Origin: Exophiala sp. HKRS030
Taxonomy: Eukaryota; Ascomycota; Eurotiomycetes; Chaetothyriales; Herpotrichiellaceae
DNA: 64,000 nt
Assembly (NCBI GenBank): GCA_023897205.1
Contig: JAHWDD010000008.1
Span: forward strand, 310,001 to 374,000
Direction: 5' to 3'
Below, one piece after another: positions 1-11,582 of this stretch; the stretch's first letter is position 1, and each line of letters starts with the position of its first letter. The translations under genes were made by a program, and so were the position numbers. A model generated the notes under the pieces. The model had not been told where the DNA came from, searched no databases, and saw only the letters and a program-made list of their open reading frames with translations.

Positions 1-858
1 CCAACGCCGCGGGCTTTCATCAGATATGCCCGAGCTCGCCGGTGCGTTTCAAGTACCAATCGGACACAGAGAGCAAGGCCTCGCATTCAACACCACCCAA
101 CGGCCTTTACTGGGGTAGTGAGAACCCGTGAAAGAGGTTCGGTTGAGCACCTTGTCTCGGTGTCAGAACTCATGCAACAACGACAGCAATCCTTTGCATC
201 AGCTGTCCCATGGTCAGAGGTCCGGGAGATTGACGGCTACCTGTTCCACGTCAGTCGAAGAACTGGACGACACTACTTTGCACTGGACACCGACGATGAT
301 ATCTGGTCCCTTCAGGCCATCCGTCGACGTATTCCTTGGGCAGGGACCTACCCAAGGGGCAAGTGCACGACCGAGGAGTTTCTTCTTCTCGCTCCAGGTT
401 ATTCTGAAAATCATCCATATCTCCGGGGGACACCCTCATTGTACGATGTTTTCCGCGACATTCACCAGAAGGAACTTCAGTATACTCTTACCAACTATCC
501 CGCTCACCGAGTTGGTTGTCAAAAATGCCCAACGGGAACGTGCCGTGAATTGTGGTGTATGATGTTTAGCTTGCTGTTGGACACGGTCAACTCACATCTC
601 ATGCTGCGTTATAGTATCGTGGATGCTATAACTCGATCACATATCCATGACACGGAGAATCGGCTGCTCTTGGTTCGAGTTGAACCTACCATAACTTCGA
701 CAGTGCGGCTACATTTTGTCGGTCACAACGATAGGGCACTCATTGAGACACCGTGGCAAGACTTATACACCATCAATACCAGGGGACTCTGCATGGGCGT
801 ATCTCCCGACGTAGCAAGCATGATTCCTGGATGGACCGAGGTTGGCTCTCTCAGGTAG
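1..858 (+). CDS. Unknown protein, 3' part (cut by left window edge)
   Basis: The reading frame is open from the first base of the window to the stop at 858, so the gene starts left of the window or has an upstream exon there. The first ATG in this frame that could serve as a start is at residue 19 of the downstream part (near position 172); the GTG at 118 is not a credible start. The protein is mixed in character, with a Cys-rich patch (GCQKCPTGTCRELWC) near the centre that could bind metal or form disulfides. No signal peptide or membrane segment is visible in the part seen. I do not recognise the family. Codon choice is even and the frame is long for chance, so I think it is a real gene, but the 5' end is unknown. 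Confidence 0.5.
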   Translation, partial: PTPRAFIRYARARRCVSSTNRTQRARPRIQHHPTAFTGVVRTRERGSVEHLVSVSELMQQRQQSFASAVPWSEVREIDGYLFHVSRRTGRHYFALDTDDDIWSLQAIRRRIPWAGTYPRGKCTTEEFLLLAPGYSENHPYLRGTPSLYDVFRDIHQKELQYTLTNYPAHRVGCQKCPTGTCRELWCMMFSLLLDTVNSHLMLRYSIVDAITRSHIHDTENRLLLVRVEPTITSTVRLHFVGHNDRALIETPWQDLYTINTRGLCMGVSPDVASMIPGWTEVGSLR

Positions 859-2149
859 GCGCTCAAAGTTGGGAAGATAGGCAGTCGAAGGCTGGCAGAT
901 AGTATGATTGTGTAGCAAAAGGGACATTGGCAGGGGTCCAAGAAGCAGAGATCGTCCTGTGGATGGAAGACTGATTGGGTCTGTGCGTGCGCTCAAAGAC
1001 CGACAGACAAGGGTAGAAGATAGTGTCATGAGATCATGAAGGGTAAACAGCCAATGTTGGGCGTTTTAAGATGCGGCACTCGAGAATGCATGTAACAACC
1101 CACTCGGGGGGGAAAGCAATGGCAGACAGGATAGCCATGGGTAAGGAGTAGGCACTGTAAAATAATGCACGCGAGGGTCGCCAGCCAACGGTAAGGCAAT
1201 CAAGGCCGCAGGTAAAAGTAATCAGGCTCTCGGACGCCCCGTATGTCTGATACATCCGTCAAAGAGCGGTGTTGTCACCCCCCCAGGGGTAGCATGATGT
1301 GGCGGCATGAGGCGAGGGAAAATGTCTGGAGTAGTCCGTAGCTGCAGATCTTGAATCAGGTTGTGCCTTGAGTGGTGGCTTTGAGTGAGGCTGGCAACGT
1401 GTCTGCCTTGGACTTCAACCCTGGCTCTCCTTTGGCATGCTCCCGGGTGCTTGCTTTTTGAGCCACTCACTAGCTTTGCCCATCTCGCCAGGGCCAGGGC
1501 CGTCAATCACTGTACGAGTGCCAGTAGCCTGGTGGCCACGCTAGCCGCCTGCATGCAAAGATCTGGTACTCCTCCAAAGTACTGAGTAGGAGATGATGCA
1601 TCACATGGATGGGGCCAAGTCAGTCGCCGGAGCACGATACCCTGTAGCACTAGAAAGTCCGAAGACTAGTGGCAGATGCAACCGACGTTGGCTGCCAGTT
1701 GCCCCATGTCGAAACTCCATCAGTTGACTTGCCCCGGCATCCAGGAATTGTAGACTTGCCTCAATAAGACCAAGGTCGTCCTCTGGACTTGGGTATGCTT
1801 CCTGAGTCAAATTGAGAAGCCCCGTCGTGCAGCCAGGGCCTGAAGGTTGTCAAAGCTGGTTCTTCTCTGAGAGCACCAGGAAAAATAAGGGTTGAACCTC
1901 GCGCATGAGAATGTGGCAGCGTCCTGCACCTGGTATAGGCTTAAAGGAGACTCGAAGTGTGCCGGTCAATCAATCGACGGCCATACGATCCCTTCTCTTG
2001 GTGGCTGTACTTTCCTACTTAACCTCGTATCCATCCGCTTCTCTCCTCTCGACCTTCTGCTTCTCTTTATATTCTCCCTCTCTTCACCATCGTCTCCTCT
2101 GCTCCACTTCCCATTCAAGACCAGAAGTTCCGTTGCTCCCTTGACCCAA
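859..2149. other. Intergenic; 5' leader of the next gene
   Basis: No credible gene is visible. Only short ORFs on the minus strand occur (longest about 94 codons), without recognisable content. The last 150 bases before 2150 are strongly pyrimidine-rich (long CT-rich runs from about 2030), which is typical of a fungal 5' leader and core promoter on the plus strand. Confidence 0.6.
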
Positions 2150-2974
2150 ATGGCTTCTCCATCCTTCTATACTTCTACATACACTTCCATCACCGGCAGC
2201 TACGGCCTCTCTTCTCATCCGGTCAATCCAGGTATGGCCCAAGGCTCACGAACACAGAACTCTCGCGTGACTATAGAGAGAGGTGAGCCGTCAACTCCTC
2301 CAACCTCACCCGTAACCGCCTTAGCCGTCGAAGACGAGGATGACAACGTCGACCATGCAAACGATGACCAAGACACACAAGAGTATAGGACCCCAGCCAC
2401 ACACATGACTGCTGGCGAAGACACCAAGTCCATTGAGGCCACGGAGATGACCTACTCACCTGTCCTCGACTATGCCCACAGGACTCCCAACCGCCCTAGC
2501 GAGCGTCGCCAGTTCACCTTGGGTCGTTGTTGCGTTTGTGATGCGGCAGGGACGATCATGACTTGGCCACAGTGCCGGACATGCCATCACAACAGGTGCG
2601 AGTGGTGTGGGTACGGCGGGGATCGAGCCGACGACACGGGAGAGGCCATGTCGACAAGGGAAAGGATCACCCGGTTGAATGAGCTGTCTGGGGAGCTAGG
2701 GCTGGAGCTGGAAGCCCTCGCTTATGAGGATGCCTTGCAATCTCGCCAATGGCTGCTTGGTGCGCTTTGGTCTTCGGTGATCCAGCTCAACAGGCTCCTC
2801 ACCGACCTGGAGAGGCGCCTGCGCCAGTTGTCTGGGGGGAGAGAGACCTCCTATTCGGCAAGTGTTGAAGATGAGGAGTCCGATGGCGAGGGCGTCGAGG
2901 GCAGCGAGGAGGGTGAGGAAGTTGAGGCATGGGATGAGAGCGGGCGGTCGATGAGGGTGACCCGGGTGTTGTGA
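2150..2974 (+). CDS. Unknown Cys-rich (zinc-ribbon-like) protein, 274 aa
   Basis: The open frame begins further up at 1892, but the first 86 codons translate the pyrimidine-rich leader. I therefore place the start at the ATG at 2150 (MASPSF...). The N-terminal half is disordered and rich in Ser, Thr, Pro, Asp and Glu. Residues 127-153 hold three CXXC pairs (C127-C130, C142-C145, C150-C153) with two His between the second and third, which looks like a small zinc-binding module. After it comes an amphipathic stretch (about residues 170-225) that could form a coiled coil, then an acidic tail. Homologues of this arrangement are common as 'hypothetical proteins' in ascomycetes. No function can be assigned. 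The intronless model and the start are moderately secure. Confidence 0.6.
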   Translation: MASPSFYTSTYTSITGSYGLSSHPVNPGMAQGSRTQNSRVTIERGEPSTPPTSPVTALAVEDEDDNVDHANDDQDTQEYRTPATHMTAGEDTKSIEATEMTYSPVLDYAHRTPNRPSERRQFTLGRCCVCDAAGTIMTWPQCRTCHHNRCEWCGYGGDRADDTGEAMSTRERITRLNELSGELGLELEALAYEDALQSRQWLLGALWSSVIQLNRLLTDLERRLRQLSGGRETSYSASVEDEESDGEGVEGSEEGEEVEAWDESGRSMRVTRVL

Positions 2975-4001
2975 GGGACGACGACGACGACAACAACAGC
3001 AGCAGCCACGGCGTCGTCGAGACGCTCGAGGAGGCCGGGAGGGAGCGGTGACAACATGGATTCTTCTCGTACACATTTTCGGGTCATCTAAATAGTCATC
3101 AAAATCAAAAGAACCGTCATCACCTTGACCCCTTCTCAGAAGTCCTGCCTTTTGTATGAAGTCGAGAGCAAACAGAGTCGAGACCTGTGAACAAAAAAAG
3201 GTTGATGGACTCTGGAATGATTGAGTGAGATACGGTACCACTCAAAAACCTTTCTCCTTTCATCAATCTGTAGTTGTTGTAACCTGGCCTGAATTTTTGC
3301 CAGCCATGCCAAAACTGCGCCTAGAGTCATAGAGAGGGGGGACGTTGCTGAATAGCAATCTGCATCAAGGTCAAGTCTTTGCTCTCTAGCTGCCTTCGAT
3401 ACCTAAGGAACCTTACCTAGGTATCTAGGTGCCTGACGGACCTGACCGTAGGGGCAACGTATCTCACCCTAGGTACCTACCTTGACCCATCTTAGGTATA
3501 TCTCTAAGGGCATCTCGAAGTCTTTTTCCCTAGGAAAATCTGAAGCTGGCCACTACTTAAGTTATCATTGCGGGGCATCGCCTATTGACTCTCCACCATC
3601 CCCTGTAGAGCCTCTAATCAGCACCTACTCCGTAGGCACCTTACTACAATATTATCTAAGCGGTGATCAAAGACGCGTCTCTTCGCGTTCTCCATCTAAA
3701 TAATTAAGGCGCGTCCGCGTTTTGACCAAGTTCGCAGTACGAGTCTCCGTACTCTGTACCATACGATAGACACACCAGCAAAACACTGAGCATCATTGTG
3801 ATGTCTATAACAAATGATACTCATGTCTAGGTCAACGGTCTCGAAGAACCCTGTACAATCCTTCCTTCCTCTCCTAGGTTCCCCATCATTGAAAACCTGG
3901 TCCACGAACTGCACGAATACAATGCCAAAACACCCATAACGCACAATACCCAGAACAGTCTACCTTTGTCGTCCACAGACTCACCGCCCTCCTCTGACGA
4001 T
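2975..4001. other. Intergenic with TACCTAGG-type motif cluster; CTF18 promoter
   Basis: No gene is visible. Between about 3400 and 3495 there is a dense run of CCTAGGT, TACCTA and TAGGTA variants (for example ACCTAGGTA at 3415-3423 and CCTAGGTACCTAC at 3468-3480). The CTF18 frame stays open upstream of its first ATG back to 3831, where a stop (3828-3830) closes it, so coding sequence from an upstream exon could reach into this stretch. Confidence 0.5.
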
Positions 4002-6930
4002 ATGGTCTTCTCCTCATCTCCAGTGCTGTACCCACCCAGCTCGTCACCTCCAGCGCAGCCACCTGCGAAGAAGAAGCGCAGGCTCTTCCAGCCGTTTCCC
4101 ACCGATCCACAGAGAAAGAGGCCAAAGGTTGTGGGTGGGTTCCTCGAAGACACCGATGCTGAAGAAGACCAAGAGGTGTCAACGAGAAAAGACACAGAGA
4201 CAATTGAAACTCCGAGCATTGAAGAGCCCACACTATCAACGTTCCCGATCGAAAAGCCTGTGGAAGTAACAGACGCAGCAATCCACCATGCGCGCGAAGA
4301 TTCGTCTACTATGCCTAGGCTTCCCCCGTTACCACGGCCTTTGCTACGAAGGTTACCAGCAAAGACACTCAATCTCCGAACAGCTTCTGGGGCGGTCCTG
4401 GATATTCCCCTTAGACAAAAGACTCAGGCGGTATCATACGAGCGAACGATCGCCGAGCGCTCAGCACATGTTCCTGGCCGGTCACATAGATCGTACTATG
4501 GCATTGAGATCCATAAGCTCGTGGACGACGCGAGAACACAGCGACAGTTGGACGAATATGAACAGAAGAGGCAGGCGGAACAAGCAGCCACAAAGCCTTC
4601 AATCCAAAGTCCTGCCTCAGGGAATCGAATTGATCCAGTCGCCCATCAGATGTGGACCGAGAAGTACCGTGCCAAAAAGTTTACAGACCTTGTGGGTGAC
4701 GAAAGAACCCACAGAGCTGTGCTTCGTTGGCTCAAAACCTGGGATGATTTAGTCTTTCCAGGACACAGCAGACCAAAACCAACCAAAATCTATGAGGACA
4801 GAGATGTCGTTGAACAACAGCATCGAAAAGTGCTGTTACTGACTGGTCCTCCTGGGTTAGGAAAGACCACATTAGCACACGTTTGTGCTAAACAGGCCGG
4901 TTACGAAGTTCTCGAGATCAATGCAAGTGACGATCGCAGTCGGGACATAGTCAAGGGAAGGATCAAGGATATTCTTGGTACAGAAACAGTCCGTGGCATC
5001 AAAGAGCAAGGGAAAGCTCGCAAAGCTGGTCGGCCTGTCTGCGTTGTCGTTGATGAAGTCGATGGTGTCACAACCGGCTCCAGCTCTAACGGGGGGGAGG
5101 GTGGTTTTGTCAAAGCACTGATTGATCTTGTTCAGCTTGACCAACGAAACGCAAGTCAGAACGGAAACCAGACGAACCCTGTGGGGAAGAAAAGAAAAGG
5201 CGACAAGTTCAGAATGTTGCGACCCTTGATCCTGGTCTGCAACGATGTCTATGCCCCTTCCCTTCGACCCCTTCGAACAAGCTCGATCGCCGAGATCGTC
5301 CACGTCAGGAAAGCTCCAATTGACAAGGTCATAACGAGGTTGAAGACGGTCTTCGAGAAAGAGAGCATCGCGTGCGAAAACGACGCTGTCCGCCGTTTGT
5401 GTGAGAATGCCTGGGGCTTAGCAATGCGGAAACAAAGAGGCATTGGTACTCGAGGTTCGGGCGAGGGTGACATCCGGGGTGTATTGGTCCAGGCTGAGTG
5501 GATTGCCCACAAGCTGCGTGCCAACGGGTCGAAAACCAGGCTCACCAGGAAGTGGTTGGAGCCGCAGCTCGAGAATGCCCAAGCCGGGCAGAAAGGCCTT
5601 GGGCGTGGTGGTGTGCGAGAAATCGTCGAGAGAGTCTTCATCGAAGGGGCTGGGCTTTCGGACCTGCCTGCCAGCCTTTCTACAGACGACAAGAGGCTCG
5701 TGGCCGAGTCTAAAACCAACGCTGTAGGAGTCGCAGACCTTCGCAAGCGTGCTGCCATCACTGCTTTGCGGGAAATGGTCGATACTTCGGGAGACCACGA
5801 TCGTGTCATGTCCGAGTGCTTTGCGACATACCCGAATCAAGTATACCAAGATGATGTTCAGCTGAGCAAACCCAACGCGAGTTATGACTGGCTACATTTC
5901 CACGACTGTTTGTCAAGTCGAATATTTTCCGGTCAAGAATGGGAGTTGACACCTTACCTGAGTACCAGTGCTTGTGGGTTTCACCATCTGTTTGCGACAG
6001 TCGACAAAGGTCCCAAAGCCTGGAACGATGACAAGCCCGACGAAGAGCCTGCGGACTTACATCCCTTCAGTGGTGCCAAAGCCGACTTTGCTGCCTATGA
6101 GGCGGAGAAGCAAAACCGCACCCTGTTGACAGAGCTTCAGTCGAGCTTCTCTGGGTCCTTGTTGCGTCTCTTCAGTTCCATAGACACCATTGCAGCTGAA
6201 CTGATCCCGAACGTGGGCAAAATGCTCGCACCTGACGTCAAGCCCGTCGTGATAGGTGGCTCAGGCGGCTCGGCCAGTGTCGCAAGTGTGAGGAAGGATA
6301 CCGAAAAGACGTGTATCAAGAACGCCACCCGGACAATGATGGCACTTGGATTGTCTTTCGAAAAGGTCCGAGTTGAAATCGAAGGAGGTGGCGCCCATTC
6401 CAATGGTGGTTACGCATACAGAATGGAGCCGTAAGTCACGTTTGATCGACTGATATATTCATATTTTTGCTAATTTTCATATTCTCAGACCACTTGATAC
6501 GCTCCTCACCTACCACCTCGACGGAAAGGTTGCTCCTGTCCGCTACGCCATCAGACAAGTGCTCGATCAGGAACTCGCCAAAGAAAAATTACTGCAGAAT
6601 TCTGTCGCAAGACAGGCTCGAGCCGGAGCGTCATATCTTGACGACGATGGTGTTGACAAGGAGAACATGCCGACTGTGGAAAAGGTGGGAGAGACGATGA
6701 ACACCAAGACTACTGGGGCGAAGCGTGATTTCTTTGGTCGTGTCATACTCGAAAGCGTCAATGCCAATGAAACTCGGCCAAAGTCTTCAGGAAAAGGTGT
6801 CTCCGGACTAGGCGACAAGACTTTGACCACGACAACGGAAGAAGGGCGAATCTGGGTGTCGTTTCACGAGGGCTTCTCGAATGCTGTTCGAAAACCCATT
6901 ACACTCAAAGAGTTTCTTGATGGATTTTGA
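4002..6930 (+). CDS. CTF18: CTF18, large subunit of the alternative PCNA clamp loader
   Basis: Two exons, 4002-6430 and 6489-6930, give 956 aa. The 58-nt intron (GTAAGT donor, CAG acceptor) restores the C-terminal frame across the conserved MEPPLDTLL segment. Residues 282-290 form the Walker A motif (GPPGLGKTT) and residues 351-354 the Walker B box (DEVD). They are preceded by the family motif MWTEKYRAKKFTDLVGDE and followed by the AAA+ lid and the Ctf18 C-terminal region. A basic patch near residue 23 (AKKKRR) may be a nuclear signal. Known role of the family: with RFC2-5, DCC1 and CTF8 it loads PCNA at forks and supports sister-chromatid cohesion and checkpoint signalling. The start is uncertain. 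The frame continues upstream without ATG to 3831, so a small 5' exon may exist. Confidence 0.93.
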
Positions 6931-8003
6931 GATGGATTCTAGAAGAATTGAATGAGAGAATTCTTGAAAACATGCCTCCGAGGATTCGTGTGCCTGCTTA
7001 GGGAGGTAGTAGGAATGAATGTATGAATGAGAGGATGAGAGAAGTGATGAGAAAATGCAACTCGAGGATGAGACGAGAAACTGAAGAACAGCCCAAGATT
7101 GTTCTTTTCAGAAGCATCATCTAGTAGAGAATGGAGGTAATTTGCCGTTGGAAAAGTACATACTTGTCGTCGTCATCGTCATCGTCGTCGTCGTCGTCGT
7201 AAAGAATGCCATGTTACTACTATTTTTTTTAATCGAGTGAAAAACAGAGAGATTACCCTGGGTAGAGTGCACTACTAGATATTGAGAGGACTTACTTATA
7301 GTTTTGTCGTCGGAGCTCGTTTTGCCCAGTTGTAAGGAAAAAGCATTTCGGGTTTCCCACGAGCAATCAAGTCCCGCAAGTATCAATGACGATAATGATG
7401 AATGATACGGAGTACCTTGAGGAGTTCTTTGAATACAAAAGTCGTACTGTTTTGTTTTGACTCGACTCAATCTCGCGAGTACACAGTACAGAATAAGGGG
7501 AGTGGTAGATCCTACTACACAACCTCTCTCCTACCACAGCACCAGCACCAGCCACAGCACATATTACCGCCATTGCCGGCTTGCTTGGACTCCGTACCGG
7601 ACACTTTTGTCGCCAACACCGGGATACCGAAGTATGCAGTATGGCAGGGGTCGGGATGGTTTTCTCTATTTGCATTCCGAACTCGGTATCAACAAGCACC
7701 AAATCAAACGAATCGGGAGGGTTTCCATCGACCGAGTACCAATCACTCCTCCCGCACCACCCTCCCCCCAGACAGGTACCCAAAAAGTATACATAGCCCC
7801 CCCCGGCGACGCTTGTGTTACTCCGTAGGTATGAGAAACCGAGTGCGGGACGAGAATACAAAAAGCAGAAAAAAGAGAGAACCGATCTCTTCGGCGCACA
7901 AGATCAAAAGACTGCAGGGATTCTTCTCTTATTTTCTTCTCCTCTCTTCCATCCTAAGTTGATAGTGGTCAAGCTCGAAGGGTGCAAAAGTACCAAAAAA
8001 AAG
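6931..8003. other. Intergenic; microsatellite and cyclase promoter
   Basis: No gene is visible. The stretch holds a GTC/ATC trinucleotide run at 7166-7200 and two exact copies of the recurrent 9-mer TACGGAGTA (7406 and, inverted, 7819). The last 150 bases are purine- and AT-rich. Several short overlapping ORFs across 7400-7960 have no protein character. Confidence 0.55.
7166..7200. repeat. (GTC)n microsatellite
   Basis: About 35 bases of GTC repeats with two ATC variants, lying about 240 bases downstream of the CTF18 stop in non-coding DNA. Confidence 0.85.
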
Positions 8004-8813
8004 ATGTCTTTGCTTTTACAAGCCCTTTCCCAGAAAAACATTCGGATCATCGACCTGGCGGTGCCGATGCAATCCGGCATGGCTCACTCGGCGGCCAGCG
8101 TGCCCTTCAGCATGGCGCTGAGCCGACGACACGGCGACCACGACCGGACGGGACAGGGAGGGACGGCGGCCAACGCGGTCATCATCACGGGGGACCACGT
8201 GGGGACCCACGTCGACGCCCTCTGCCACGTGGCCAGCAAGGGGGTCCTGTGCGGCGGGGTGGCCGTGGCCGACGCGTGCGTGGGCGGCAAGTTTGTCAAG
8301 CTGGGCGCGGAGACCATCGCGCCCATGGTCTGCCGGGGGGTCCTCTTGGACATTCCGGCCCTGAAGGGCGTCGACAGGCTCGAGGCGGGTTACGGCGTGA
8401 CGGACCGGGACCTCGTGGAGGCGTTGGGCGACACGCCCTTGAACGAGGGGGACGTCGTGCTCGTGCGCACCGGTTGGATCCAGTTGTACGGCGACGAGGT
8501 CGCGTTCCTGGGCGACGGGACGGGCGTGCCGGGCGTGGACGCCAGTGGAGGTCGGTGGTTGGCGAACCACGGAGTGAGGGCCGCGGGCGGTGACACCATC
8601 GCCTTTGAGCAGGTCGCCTTGGGCCCCAAGGGCCGGCAGAGGCCGTGTCACGGCATCCTGCTGTGGGAGAATGCCATCCACATCATCGAGGTCCTGGATC
8701 TCGAGGAGTTGGCGAGACAAAGGGTCAAGGAGTTCATGTTCGTCTTGTCGCCCTTGAAATTGGTCGGTGCCACTGGATCGCCCGTTAGACCTTTGGCTGT
8801 CATCGAGGGGTGA
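8004..8813 (+). CDS. Cyclase / kynurenine-formamidase-like metal hydrolase, 269 aa
   Basis: I chose the start at the ATG at 8004 (MSLLLQAL). The frame is open further up, but only through non-protein-like sequence. Residues 65-75 show the family motif HXGTHXDXXXH (H65, H69, D71, H75), which binds the catalytic metal in the 'cyclase' (PF04199) family. That family includes bacterial kynurenine formamidase KynB and various plant and fungal hydrolases. The exact substrate cannot be read from the sequence; hydrolysis of an amide or lactone is the usual chemistry. No signal peptide is visible. The gene is intronless and strikingly GC-rich compared with its flanks. It is followed tail-to-tail by a Zn2Cys6 regulator gene 295 bases away, which could control it, but that is only inference from position. 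Confidence 0.85.
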   Translation: MSLLLQALSQKNIRIIDLAVPMQSGMAHSAASVPFSMALSRRHGDHDRTGQGGTAANAVIITGDHVGTHVDALCHVASKGVLCGGVAVADACVGGKFVKLGAETIAPMVCRGVLLDIPALKGVDRLEAGYGVTDRDLVEALGDTPLNEGDVVLVRTGWIQLYGDEVAFLGDGTGVPGVDASGGRWLANHGVRAAGGDTIAFEQVALGPKGRQRPCHGILLWENAIHIIEVLDLEELARQRVKEFMFVLSPLKLVGATGSPVRPLAVIEG

Positions 8814-9108
8814 AAACGGTCGGTCAACCGGACCAAACCAACCGACACCACCGGAACTCGACACAGCCTAAAGTGGCGGTGAGAGTATGATGTTGCGAGA
8901 CATACATTGGCTGAACATGCTCTCTGCTGTCGGTAGATTCATGCTTGCCGTTGTGACTTTCATCATGTGTGAAGCGAGAGGTGCCGAAATGCTGCACAAG
9001 ATATGTGATGATTGTGTGAGACACGTACTTTTTTTTTGTATGTGAACGTAGGAGGCGTTGATACAGTGTCAGATAGCTTTGCCAGGACAGACCACATCAT
9101 CACCAGCA

Positions 9109-10837
9109 TCATCCCAACATGCCGAGAAAGTTCCAGTCAAAACCTTCCAGATCGATCGTCTGGTCGTCGGGCAATTCGTTTGGTAAAATACCGTACTTGT
9201 GCTCCGACCATATCCGCAGCAAATCGTACACGACCGACGCACCCATCCTCGTGTAGATCTGGGGTGAGATTTTCTTGTCCTCGATGTACAGGAGTTTCTG
9301 GATCGTCTCGGAGGCCTTGCGGTGGATGTCGTCGGGGGAGGTGACTGTACTTTTCAGAGCCTGCCGCGCGCGGTCGATGCTGTCTTGGAGGACCTCCGAC
9401 TCGGCGCTGTAGCCGGACCGCAGGAGCTTGACCAACACCAAGGCGCTGTAGCACATGGCGTGACGCACGCACGCCGGGACGATGGAGAGATTCTGGCTGT
9501 AACAAAGCTCGATGAGGTCGCAGGCGTCTTGCCTCGCGCTCTCGACGAGGCTCAACATCTCGGGGGACACGAGCATGTCGTCCAGCAGGATGAAGCTCCA
9601 CAGTTGGAGACGCGAGGTCAGGAAGGCCGTCCTCACGACGTTGTCCATGTCCTCTAGGTGCTGCGCCTGCAAGGTGGAGAAGTGCTCCCCCCAGACCTTG
9701 ACCATGTTCAATCGCGTTTCGGGTTCGAGCATGCCCGACGGAGTCGACCCGTTGGTGCCGATCGCCAGGTTCGCCTGCATGGACATGTGGTAGACACGGC
9801 ACAGTTGGGAAAGCCTCACGCCGACGACTTTGCTCTCGAACGCGTTCAGGAGGTGGATGTCGACGATGATCGACGGCGGTACACCACAGATGGCGGACAA
9901 CTTTTGGTTGACGACGAAGCAGGAGAGCCACGTGGTGGTCTTGACTTCTTCGTCTACGTTCAGGGCACTCTCACTCTCCAACGACCCGTGGGCGTGGATG
10001 TGAGTCTGGGTCGGACGGTGAAGGCCGAGCTGTAGAGCCATCTGTGTCGCGATACAACCGTAGTAGTGTGATGCGTCCTCGTTGACGGAAGAGACCGAGA
10101 AGGGCCACATGGCCATGATCAGCAACGCTTGAACCTTCTCGACGTACACGGGCCGCGAGTGAAGCGTCTCTGCCAGCATCGCCTTGACCGCGGGTGCGAG
10201 CTGCGACCGAAGCTTCCAGCTGGCCGCCGTGGTACAGATGACCCAAAACAGCAGGCTGCATTTGGAGTAGACGGCCTCGGCGGAGCGCGTCGTCATTTTG
10301 AACGGCAGGTACTGATGGCACCGAGCGAAGTACGTTCTGAAGTGCTCGTTGACTTGGCCATAGGTGAGGGCCACCCCCGTGTTGGTGCGGTACGCGGCGG
10401 TTGGCCCACCCAAGGCCATGGAGCCAGGCTGCGACAACACCAGTGGATTCAGAGGGCCTTCGCCGTTCGGTTCCGCGAGGCTAGGTAGCTGTGAGGTCCA
10501 ATTCGGCGAGACAAGGACGTCGCTACTGTGTTCATGTGACTGGTTCGAAGACCCGTTGCTCGGGGTTGCCTCGCGGAGAGCTTGCTGTAACTCTTGGATC
10601 TTGGAGGACATCATCTGAATAGACCTCGCCTTGGATGTGCGTTTGAAAGAGGCGTCGAACACACATGGTAGCTTGAGCGCCTTGCAGCGTGTACATCCTT
10701 CCGAGGCATCTCCGCCGTATTCGCACCTGTTCGCGGAAGTAATGAGTACCACCGAAAAACATGCATGCTTCAGGGAACAGACTGGGGCCCTACCTGGCTT
10801 TCCACTGGCGGCACTTGGTGCATGCTTTAGCCTTCAT
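9109..10837 (-). CDS. Zn2Cys6 transcription factor, 553 aa
   Basis: Two exons on the minus strand: 10837-10794 (start) and 10726-9109, separated by a 67-nt intron (10727-10793; GTAGGG donor, ACAG acceptor). Splicing completes the binuclear zinc cluster with spacing C-X2-C-X6-C-X9-C-X2-C-X6-C, within the first 35 residues. A basic linker and short heptad-like stretch (KIQELQQAL) follow, as expected for dimerisation. The rest resembles the fungal-specific middle homology region, with an acidic/aromatic end (DWNFLGMLG) that could activate transcription. Unspliced, the first two cysteines are lost, so the single long ORF starting at 10752 is not the true protein. Target genes are unknown. It ends tail-to-tail with the cyclase and starts 231 bases from the downstream end of another minus-strand gene. 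Confidence 0.85.
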
Positions 10838-11067
10838 GGCGACAAGGCTGGCGGTGGTAACGATGTGCGTTTGATTGACAGAGAGCGATGCTGAGTAGAT
10901 TTGCGAGACTCGGCGCCGGTGTTGCAGTCTACGAGATAAGTCATCTATTATGGCAGCTCGCTATGAGACGAGTGGGAGAGAGCAACTCGTGGTCGTGGAA
11001 GGGGAGGGTCATTTCAGCCTTGCAGGTTTTGCGGAGTTGGCTGCGAAAATCTCAGATGGTCCGAGTA

Positions 11068-11582
11068 TTAGTACCTGTACATTCGGTCGTCGTAAGCCAT
11101 CCAGGCGCAGACTTCTGCCCAGACGAGGGAGAAGGAGGCCTCAGACCACAGAAGGTGACAATAGCTCGAGTCGACAGAGGGAGTTGTTGGTTGTACAGTC
11201 AGCATATTGCGGAATCGCAATGCCAAGAGTCCAGGCTTCCCGTTCTCGGTCTCGATGGGACTGAAGAAGTACCACAGGTCATGGCCCATGTTTGCCTCGG
11301 ATCCTCGGACGAGTTGACAATGCTCTTCTGGGATTGTGGCGGGCATTATCGACTCGATGTAGTCCTCCGGCGCGTGGCTGAACTCGGTCTCGAAGGGGAC
11401 TTGCCCATGAGACCAAGATGGAAGGCCTACAACAACACGTCTCTATGTTTGTATGGAGTAGAACCGCCTCTGCTTGTGTCAGGAGAAGCGGGGCTTGACT
11501 GTTTCGGCCAAGTCATTCAGGGAGAAGCTTCACTTACATTGATCAGTCTAATGGCCTTAGAGATCACGATGTAAGCCGCCAT
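11068..11582 (-). CDS. Possible small two-exon gene, 139 aa, unknown
   Basis: Exon 1 runs 11582-11538 (ATG, 15 codons) and exon 2 runs 11442-11068 (124 codons plus stop). The 95-nt intron has a GTAAGT donor, a CTGAC branch-like site and a TAG acceptor. Near the start of exon 2 about 17 consecutive codons end in G or C (segment VPFETEFSHAPEDYIES), a strong coding signature on the minus strand; the 228-codon plus-strand ORF over the same bases lacks this. A TATA-like stretch (ATATATAT region near 11680) lies upstream of the ATG. Earlier AG dinucleotides between branch and acceptor make the splice less certain, and the protein may end early. I do not recognise the family; no signal peptide or motif is clear. 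It could also be a remnant of a larger gene. Confidence 0.35.

Noticed and set aside
10888..11574. Plus-strand ATG ORF of 228 codons
   Set aside because: The minus strand over the same bases has better coding features and splice signals; the plus-strand product is not recognisable.
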